A stretch of 64,000 bases of DNA, from contig NC_084759.1 in NCBI RefSeq assembly GCF_028858725.1, positions 93,950,362-94,014,361 of the forward strand, read 5' to 3'. The DNA is from Colius striatus. Lineage: Eukaryota > Chordata > Aves > Coliiformes > Coliidae. The position numbers and the translations under genes were made by a program. Numbering within the stretch: the stretch's first letter is position 1; every line of letters begins with the position of its first letter. Shown here piece by piece: positions 56,463 through 64,000 of this stretch. Below the pieces are notes generated by a model. The model was not told the DNA's origin. It was given only the letters and a program-made list of their open reading frames with translations, and did not search any database.

Positions 56463-59400
56463 CTGTGAAGAAATAATTATATATGATTAGATGAAGTTCT
56501 ACGTTCAAATACATGACACTTTATTTAACAAAGCTGGACTAATATATTCTCTATACTGGACAGGCTCAGTACATGACTTCTGTAAACCAACAAAAGACTT
56601 CATGCAGTTAAGGCTGCATCATGATAATTTCAAAATCTACCAGCTTTTCAATGCCGAGCCTCTTGAGTTTTAATTTTGAAGGTGTATATGCCCTCAGTTT
56701 CAAATAAATACTCAGGGCTAAACTGAATTCTCCCTTTCTCAAGACAGATCAGAAATATTTTTGAATTCTTTAAGTTAGCAAATATGCACTAGCACAATCT
56801 CATGCTACCTTTTTATTTCTCACAACAATATTACACCCCAGTATTTTTATACATTTAGAAGGTATTACCACATATAGGAACAAAAGATGAGAAAAACAAG
56901 AGAGGAGAAGGCAAGAAAGACTAGTTCATCCAAAGGCTGTAAAAGATAAACAGGAACTAAGGTAAGACAGTTACAGTACAAGCAAAATGCTATGTCTTCT
57001 TTTTCGCTTTCTTTCCTGGATCTCCTTGCTCTGTTCTCCTGATCACATTGCTTCCAAATCACTCATCCCTTCTCTTGAGCACTTCCTTCTACCAGTAGTT
57101 CCTTTATTATCTCCAGTAGTCAGTCTTCACAGTACCATTGTATCCCAACAGGCCTTATGGTAGAAGTTACTTACAACTCCTTGCTAGTTCTTTTAGGAAG
57201 CACAAGTCAGATGCTACAAGATGAAAATGAAACACTGACAAGTCAAGAGGAGATCAAACCGTAACAAAAACTAGACTGAAAGGGGTCTCTGGAAATCACC
57301 CAGTCCGTTCTCCTACCTCCCTCCCACATACACTCAAAGCAGGGGCAACTCAGATCAAGTTACTTAGGACCTTGTGTTTTGAAAATCTCCAAAGGTGAGA
57401 GATAGCACAGTCTCCCTATGTCCCTTTAGCAGGGTTTAACTACTCTCTGTGAAAAACTATTTTCTCTAATATTGAAATGTAATTTCCTTTGTGGTAGGCT
57501 TGTGTTTATTGTTTCTTATCACATCACTGTAAGAAGAGTCTGGCTTCATCTTTTCTACAGGCAGCAGAAGAGAGCAACAAAATTTCAAGGTAACCCGCTC
57601 TCTGTAAGGCTACTTGCCCTCAACTTTCCCTTCTATATCAGATGCTTCAGGCCCCTACCCATCTTGGTGGTTCCTCAGTACTTGCTCCAATATGTCAGTG
57701 TCATTCATTGAACAGAAAGCCCAAACTGGACACAATACTCCCAAGCAGAGAAGAATCATTTTCCTCAAACTGCTAGTTGAACCTTTGCCAATACCGCCCA
57801 GTAGGCACTGGGAGCTCCCACCACAAGAGTGCACTGCTGATTCACATTCAACTTTTATTTCACCAGCATCACAGGCCATCTTCTTCAGAGTTGCTTTCCT
57901 CTGGAGTGGTCTCCAGCTTGTCCAACTGCTTGGGGTATTTCCAAAACAGGTGCAGAACTCTGCAGTTGCCTTTGTTGAATTTCCATGATGTTTCTCTCAG
58001 TCCATTTTTCCAACTTGTGAAGGTCCCTTAACAGCAGCCCTGTCCTCTAGACTACCACTGGTTCCCACCAATTTGATGTCACGGTGAATTTACCAAGTTG
58101 ATTTTACTCCATCTAGGCCATTAATTAAGGCATTAACCACTACTGGCCTCAGTATTAATCCCTGAGCTCATCAGTCTGGACAATTTGAAGACCCACCTCC
58201 TAGTCTACCTATCCAAACCTCATCTCATGAACCACTTTCATGATACCATGGCAGCCCACATTGAGAGCTTTGGTAAAATGAAGGCTCACAGAGCTGCTCA
58301 TCTCATTGTCATTGTAAAAGGCAAGGAGGCTGCAAGGCATGATTTGCCCTCAGTAAATCCATGCTGGTTGTTCCTAACCACCTTGACTGTCATGGAGCTG
58401 CAGGTAGATTTGCTCCATGGTCTTCCCAGGGACTGAGGCTACAGCAGCCAGCCTGTAGCTCAGATCTGCCTTTCTGCCTGTCCTAAATACAGACATGACA
58501 CCTGCCTTTTTCTAGGCATCAGGAACCTTGACTGCCACAACCTTTTGGAGATAACATCAGAAGGCCAACTTGCCATCAACTGACCAACTCCCTCTGCTGC
58601 ATCTCTTCTGGTCCCATGGATTTGTGTATGTCTAATGTGCTTAAATGGTCTTTTAATTCAGCCACCTTTTATTACAGGTAATGCTTCACACCTTGAAGTG
58701 TTTACCACGTGGCTCAGAGGACAGAACTTAACCAGTAAAAAAAAAAAGGTAAAGCAGGGACTCAGTACCTCAGTAATTTGTGCCTCACACACCTCATGTC
58801 CTTTGCCCTACTGAGCAGCAGGCCCTCATTTTTCTTCGTTTTCCTGTTGCTGCTACTGAGCTTGCAAAAGCTCTCTGGTAGCCCTTCACAGGCCTTGCCC
58901 GTTTTAAGTCCAGCTGGGCTTTGGCTTTCAATTCCACCCTATGTGCCCAGGCAGTGTGCCTATATTTCTGATAGACTGCTCATCCCTGCTTGCATCTGGT
59001 ATGTGCACTTCTTTTGCATGTTTCCTATTTCTACTAACCAAGAGCTGCAAGCTCTCTACTTTTAAATTTAAACCCTCATTTAGTTCAAAGATTGACTCTG
59101 GCTGCAGTCTTGTTCTGTAGGAACAGTCTGCAGCAAGAAGTTCTTACAGAAAAGGTAAGTTTCAAAACCAAACCCAAACTCTTTTCAGAGTGCTACTGAT
59201 CCAGGAAAGAAAAATAGGATACAAAAGTGAAGTTCATCTATGCAGCATAAACTAATGATCACCCTGCCTCCTTTCTCTCAACTTGTTCTGCAAGTTCTGT
59301 CTACAAATGATGTAACATTATTTTTATTTTAAGAAGTGTCAGTATGGCATTTTATTGTATAACAGCCAACCCCACTCACAGAAAAAGAATTCTTAAAAGA

Positions 59401-62400
59401 ATTCTAATAAATCACTTGATTAAAAAAAAAAAAGGTTACTGAGTTAGGAGTCACAAGAGGCAGTAGAAAAGAATTCCAAACATCACATTTTATTATATGA
59501 TTATCAGATACGACCTTCATCAAGACGTTTCAGATACAATCAATCAGCCATCCAAAATCTTGATTGAAATATAGTCTAGAAAGAACAAAGTTTATACCTT
59601 TCTCCATCAGAAAAATTTACAGAGTCTTCTACATTACTGGTGGTAGAATCATTTGCATGTGCTACTGCTTGAGGAATTGAAGCTTTTAACTGTGCAATTT
59701 CTGATTTGAGTTCTTCACATTGACAGGCAATTTGACTTTTTTCCACTTCTAGTAGCTCAACCTGGCAAGTAAATAAAAATAATTTTAGATTTCAAATAAA
59801 ATTGTGGTCCCTTAAAATAAAGACAACAAAGTTAAATTATTCAAATTTGTGTAACATGACTGCTTTTAATTAACTCATGAGGTTTTAAGATATGACATCC
59901 TAGAGAAACTGCTTTAAAATTGCCAGCTGTCAGCTAAACCACTGTATATGTGCCCCCTCAGTCTCTCATCTTGCAGTCAGTGCCACTCAGAACCTTCCAG
60001 TCTCTCTCAAGTTCCCTTACTTCTAACTATGGAAGCAAAAATTCAGAAGCTCCAACACTAATTTAGTAATTCTTCCCCCTTTAGGTGGTTTGATCACCTG
60101 CTATGAAACACCTGTTAAAAAAAACCCAAACCAAACTAATTTGAAGGCTATTACTGTTTTAACAAACATACCTCACTTTTATATCTGTCTCTCTCAATGC
60201 TGCACTTGTCCAGTTGCCTGAAAACATCATCCAGTTGCATAGCAATTTCATCTACCTCGCTCTTACTTTCACCCTCAACACACTTGCTGCATTCAGTTTT
60301 TAAGTTCTGCAGGGTGCTGCACTGCTCCTTTAGTTTTCCTATTTCCTCTAAGGCCTGTTCGTAGAGAACGGTCACTTCCGCCAAACTTCTTTCATTAACG
60401 TTTCCCTCTTCAAATGAAGAAATGGTCTCAGTTGATTGATGGCACATTTCTTTTTTTACATACTTATTACTCATTTCTAAGATCTTCTGTTCTAGCGTTT
60501 CCACTTGTTTGGTTAATACTTCACATTTGTTTTGGTACATTTCTTTTTCTTTGTTTAATAATTGCAGCTGATTTTTCAGTTCATGTCCAAGATCTACAGA
60601 TGTCTCGGAAGCACCATTAACGTTGTGCTGTTTAGGTTCCATCTCTGCCCTGGGAATTTGAATATCAGTGTCATCTTCCACTTCTTCCTTTTTAACAACT
60701 AAATTTGGGAGCTCTGTTTGTGTCGACGAGCTCAATTGTTCAGTTTTTGTTTCTGAAGTAGCTGCACTGCAAGGTTCTCCCACGACACAGCTTTCTTCCT
60801 GCTTCTCCTCTTGATCCAAATTAATACATTCAGTTTTTACTACAGGAACGTCAGAATCTGCTGAAGGCTTTGGAGTACTGCTCTCCTCTAAAATAATGAC
60901 ATCTTCATCGTCATCATCATCATGGTTGTTGAACGTTTTGTCATTCATTCGAGGTGTCTTTGAAGAGATGGGTGTCACGCAACCAGGCGTCTTCCGCTTA
61001 AGACTAAGAAGCAAAACATTAAACAGTTTCAAAATGATTGCAGAGTAATTTGTTTCAAGCTGCTTTGTGTTTCTGTAAACACTACTAAAAACTACCCCTC
61101 GATATCTCTAAAGCAACGTCTTCCTGCACAGTATTTTAAGATGTGTAGCCAGAGTAAATGCCTTTCCTGTAAAAACAAGTGGCTGACAGACACACTAAAT
61201 TATTACTTTCACAGATTATTTCAAAACAGACTCAGACTTGGTATTTGCAGGAACATCCCCCCACCCCCATTCCTTAACCAACAGAGGTTAAAGAAAACAT
61301 ACTGCAGAGTGTGATTAACATACTGTTGTGGTTTTGCCCAGCCATCACAGAAGCACCATAACAGTCCTTGCTCGGTGCCCCCCATCAACCCCAAACCCTT
61401 GTTAGGATGGCGGAGGCCCCAGAGAAATGGGAGGAAAAAAGATAATCAAGGTTGTTGTGGACTGAGACAAGGGCAGGGAGGGCTTGCTGCCAATTATGGT
61501 TCTGAGCAAAACAGACTCCAGTACTCAATTTAAGAGACGAAAGTAAGAAAGTTTATTCTACTACCTACCAGAAACAGAACATAACAAGAAGCAAAAATGA
61601 AGCAGGATGATTGAGAAAGTCACAACCATCACTTTAAGATCGCCCTCCCCCATCCCTCTTTTCTTCCCAGGCCCAGCTCACTGCTCCTGATATCTCTACC
61701 TCCTCCCCACTCAACGGCCCGGCGTGGCAGGAAATGGGGGACGTGGTCAGTCTCTCACACATGGGCTCTGCTTCTTCTCTCTGCTCAGATGAGGACAACT
61801 CCTGCCATTCTTCCCCTGCTCTGATACGTGGTCCCTCGCCTAGGATACAGCTCTTAATTAACTTGTCTGGTGTGGGTTGTTCCCAGCAGCTGTGGCTTCT
61901 GTCAATACAGAGTCCCTCACACGGGATGCAGTACTTAGTGAGGATCTCTGGCATGGGTTCTTCCCCACAGTTGCAGCTTCTGTAGATACAGGGCTCCTCC
62001 CACGGGACATGGCCTCTTCTGGGCATAGTTTTAATGAACTTCTTCAGCGTGGGTTCTTCTCCACAGCTATAGCTTCTGTGAACATGGGGTCCCTCACATG
62101 GCACATGGCCTTCTCCGACCATAGTCATTGCCCCTGGCATGTGGTCTTCAGCAGAGTACAAACAAATGTCTGCTTCACCAGTCCTCTCTGCAGGATGCAG
62201 AGGAGTCTCTGCTCCAGCACACCTCCTCTTCCTCTCTTCCCTCACTGACCTTCGGGTCCACATGGTTGCTTCTCTCTCTCTTCCAACTCCTTGCACCACC
62301 ACCAGCCAGAAAAAGAAGGGAAAAAAAAGGAAGGAACAGGAAGAACCTTCCTCTTTCGTCTTCTTCTTAAAAAGTGATCATGGAGGCATCTAATTGGCTC

Positions 62401-63022
62401 AGCCCCAGAAGTGGGTCTAGCTTAGGGCTGGGGAGAGTTTCGAGCAACTTCTTACAGAAGCCATCTTTACAGCCCCTTCCCCACCACCAGAAATGGCTCC
62501 ATGTCAAACCATGACACACATTACAGTCTTCTTCTAAACAGACAAACCACCAGGAACTTTCCTTGCCAAGGCATAGTATTTTCTGCTGCATTCACTTTTG
62601 TACTTCATGAGGTTTCTAGGTACCTTTGATCAACCTACTACTTCCTATACTCCCATAAGTGACATAGGAATTCTGGCAGCTATCACCCTAAGATGGAAAT
62701 ACACTTGACACCATCATTTTCACTAACAAGTTATTAAGAAGTTAATAAACAGGAATAATAGGAAAGAAATATGAATCAACTTTGTATAGGTTCACTAATA
62801 AAAAATAGGAATCTACTTTTACGGTTTCACTAACCTGGTATCAGAATCAGAATGAGGTGAAGATACTGATCTAGTTATAATAAGCAGAGGTCTTTTGACA
62901 GAAACATTTGATACTTCTGGTAAAAGTGACCTTGAACCAGCTTCCTTTCCACTCACGGCTGAGAATGTTTTGAAGTCTTTACTTGAAGAAACATGTGTTT
63001 TTAAGAACACTTCATTATTGAC
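56309..63022 (-). CDS. MORC3: MORC3, last four coding exons (partial gene)
   Basis: C-terminal 445 codons plus stop from exons 62835-63022, 60172-61003, 59598-59761 and 56309-56462, all with GT-AG boundaries and matching phases. MORC3 is a nuclear GHKL-type ATPase with a CW zinc finger that binds H3K4me3, localises to PML bodies and represses retroelements and interferon loci (family knowledge). The ATPase, S5 and CW domains are upstream of the window. Seen here: a Ser-rich linker; an acidic run followed by DEDVIILEE, a SUMO-interaction motif; two psi-K-x-E sites (VVKTE, LVVKKEE); a long coiled coil from [12 protein letters not shown] to the conserved [13 protein letters not shown]; and the C-terminal dimerising segment ending [11 protein letters not shown], close to human. 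No disruption seen. Confidence 0.96.
57270..59070 (-). repeat. Old long CR1 LINE in the last MORC3 intron
   Basis: About 1.8 kb of reverse-complement CR1. It runs from a diverged 3' end ('aggggtctctggaaatcacccagtcc') through the RT region to the upstream ORF2 part with 'ctgagcagcaggccctca...gctgctactgagc...aagctctct...tccagctgggctttggctttc'. It lacks the perfect 3' octamers and has many stops and indels, so it is older than the CR1 copies in CHAF1B. Confidence 0.88.
59598..59761 (-). CDS. MORC3: MORC3 penultimate coding exon
   Basis: Acceptor ACTTGCCAG; donor AAAG|GTATAA. Encodes [20 protein letters not shown], the end of the coiled coil, then a Ser/Asn/Asp-rich linker ending NFSDGE. Confidence 0.96.
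60172..61003 (-). CDS. MORC3: MORC3 large C-terminal exon (832 nt)
   Basis: Acceptor TTTGCTTCTTAG, donor GAG|GTATGT. Encodes LKRKTPGC..., the acidic (D)n-EDVIILEE motif from a GAT/GAC repeat, two likely SUMO-acceptor sites, and the coiled coil with [14 protein letters not shown] and [18 protein letters not shown]. The human equivalent has the same order of motifs. Confidence 0.97.
61324..62516 (-). mobile_element. Solo LTR (copy E) in a MORC3 intron
   Basis: 1193 bp with ends TGTTGTGGTTTTG (left) and CAAACCATGACA (right), an imperfect terminal inverted repeat identical in plan to copy D. The middle holds three tandem units of about 80-96 bp, and a minus-strand open frame of 222 codons (61634-62302) with repeating HRS-x-x-CGEEP-like strings. 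It is in MORC3 sense orientation. No retroviral protein domain is present. Confidence 0.78.
62835..63022 (-). CDS. MORC3: MORC3 exon upstream of the large C-terminal exon
   Basis: Acceptor ATTAACTTACAG, donor ACCAG|GTTAGT, phase 0 to phase 2. Encodes [17 protein letters not shown]... and ends [10 protein letters not shown], joining to SLKRKTPG as in human SNSLKRR. The Ser-rich sequence is poorly conserved, but the splice phases fit. Confidence 0.85.
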
Positions 63023-64000
63023 CTGTAAGTTAATATTAGTTAAGAAGTAAAGAAACAGACATTACTAGATTCTTCAGATTAGGTTTACGCAGTTCTTTTG
63101 AACTCTCTGCTATTTTCAATGACATTTCGTATGTATACTACAAGGATCTCCTTGCAATAAGAACGGCTAACCAGACCCCACATTGGAAACCCCAGCTTTC
63201 TTAATGACCGTGCAACCTCTCTCCCATCTGTTGATGTGTGTGTAGTATTTCCTTCTTGTTGGTTTAAGACATATAAAATATTAAAAGCAAGTTCTACATC
63301 ATAACTACAGACTACTGACAGATTTCTCAGAGGACTCTGAATGCTGTACGCCAGCTGAACACTCTTCTCCATGCTCAGATTTATTGCTGTCAGAAAGCAA
63401 GTTTTTCTCTAGATGAAGCTATTTTAATGCAGCATGTACAATCTCAGGCAAGAGCTCCTCTCAAGCTGTATCTGAAGCTTGTACACAAAGCCTGACCATC
63501 ATACATGAAGTACGAGACAGCCATCTCTGTTAAACCTGCTCGTAATTAATTCTGTTTGTCTAAAATGAACAATACTTTTACAGATTACTTTTGTACTTGG
63601 GTAAAAGTAATGGCAGAAAAAATACAACGAGGTATGCAACTTAAGCTAAGTCACACTTCGGAAACTTGAGTCTGAGTTACATTCTACACATTCTCATCAC
63701 TCAACCATGTTGATCTGCATTTAAGTGCCTCCTTCAAGAAGTACAGCTACACTACAAGTCTGTCCATCCCCACGCTCTACCCCAGTTTTAAGGGCATCTT
63801 TTTTTTAGTATCCTTATCACACCTCTCTAGAAGAAATCCACTTTCGATAATTAAATATCATGCCACAAAAACAGGTATGAGTGACTGACATTTTTCTGCT
63901 ATTATTTGTTCCCCTCAAACTCTTTCTTAAGTACTGTACAGGAAGCAATGATCTATTTTCCATTATCAGACAGCAAAGACAGGGGATTTTTAGTTTGCGA
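63023..64000 (-). other. MORC3 intron with an unexplained 95-codon ORF
   Basis: No exon encoding the known MORC3 CW domain or its flank is found. An ATG-started 95-codon frame lies at 63085-63372 (minus). In the same segment an alternative reading gives a possible 67-nt exon at 63320-63386. See findings. From 63400 to the edge nothing is recognisable. Confidence 0.4.

Noticed and set aside
61634-62302. Cys/His-containing repeats that look like a zinc-finger protein
   Set aside because: The Cys and His spacing does not match C2H2 or other zinc-finger spacing, and the unit is part of an LTR present in several copies.
63400-64000. Further MORC3 exon (CW-domain side) at the right edge
   Set aside because: No minus-strand frame here resembles the expected MORC3 sequence.

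Overview
This window is vertebrate nuclear DNA, almost certainly from a bird. It has spliced genes with GT-AG introns, a CpG-island promoter, and more than ten CR1-type LINE fragments with the typical avian 3' end (tandem ATTCTRTG). It also has several copies of one roughly 1 kb retroviral-type LTR family. There are no bacterial operons, CRISPR arrays or phage genes. Three protein-coding genes are recognised from their translated products: CLDN14 (+ strand), CHAF1B (- strand) and the 3' half of MORC3 (- strand). Their order and relative orientation match human 21q22 (MORC3, CHAF1B, CLDN14, with CLDN14 tail-to-tail to the others), so this is a conserved syntenic block.

Layout. 1-4438: non-coding DNA upstream of, or in a 5' intron of, CLDN14. 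4439-5885: single coding exon of CLDN14 with 3' UTR and poly(A) signal. 5886-30188: about 24 kb of gene-poor DNA between the two convergent genes, with small CR1 fragments, one LTR fragment (14.6-15.0 kb) and two possible conserved non-coding blocks. 30189-50976: CHAF1B, whose 13 coding exons I reconstructed with consistent phases to 572 codons plus stop; the promoter lies in a CpG island at about 51.3-52.1 kb. 52.3-52.8 kb: a CR1 element between CHAF1B and the end of MORC3. 53947-56308: probable long MORC3 3' UTR. 56309-63022: the last four coding exons of MORC3 (445 codons plus stop); the 5' exons (ATPase, CW zinc finger) lie beyond the right edge.

Gene roles. CHAF1B (CAF-1 p60) deposits H3-H4 behind replication forks. 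Its promoter island carries three E2F-like octamers, which fits S-phase expression. MORC3 is a nuclear GHKL ATPase of PML bodies; the part seen here has the SUMO-interaction motif, likely SUMO-acceptor sites and the coiled coil. CLDN14 is a tight-junction claudin. The genes are neighbours by ancestry; nothing in the sequence suggests a shared pathway.

The most notable non-genic observations are: a roughly 0.7 kb imperfect inverted repeat in the CHAF1B intron that follows the start-codon exon; an LTR family whose copies carry internal tandem repeats and matching long open frames; nested CR1 and LTR insertions that give a relative chronology; an unusual A-run in place of a pyrimidine tract at the CHAF1B exon 12 acceptor, with an in-frame intronic ATG; and an unexplained 95-codon ORF just upstream of a MORC3 exon.
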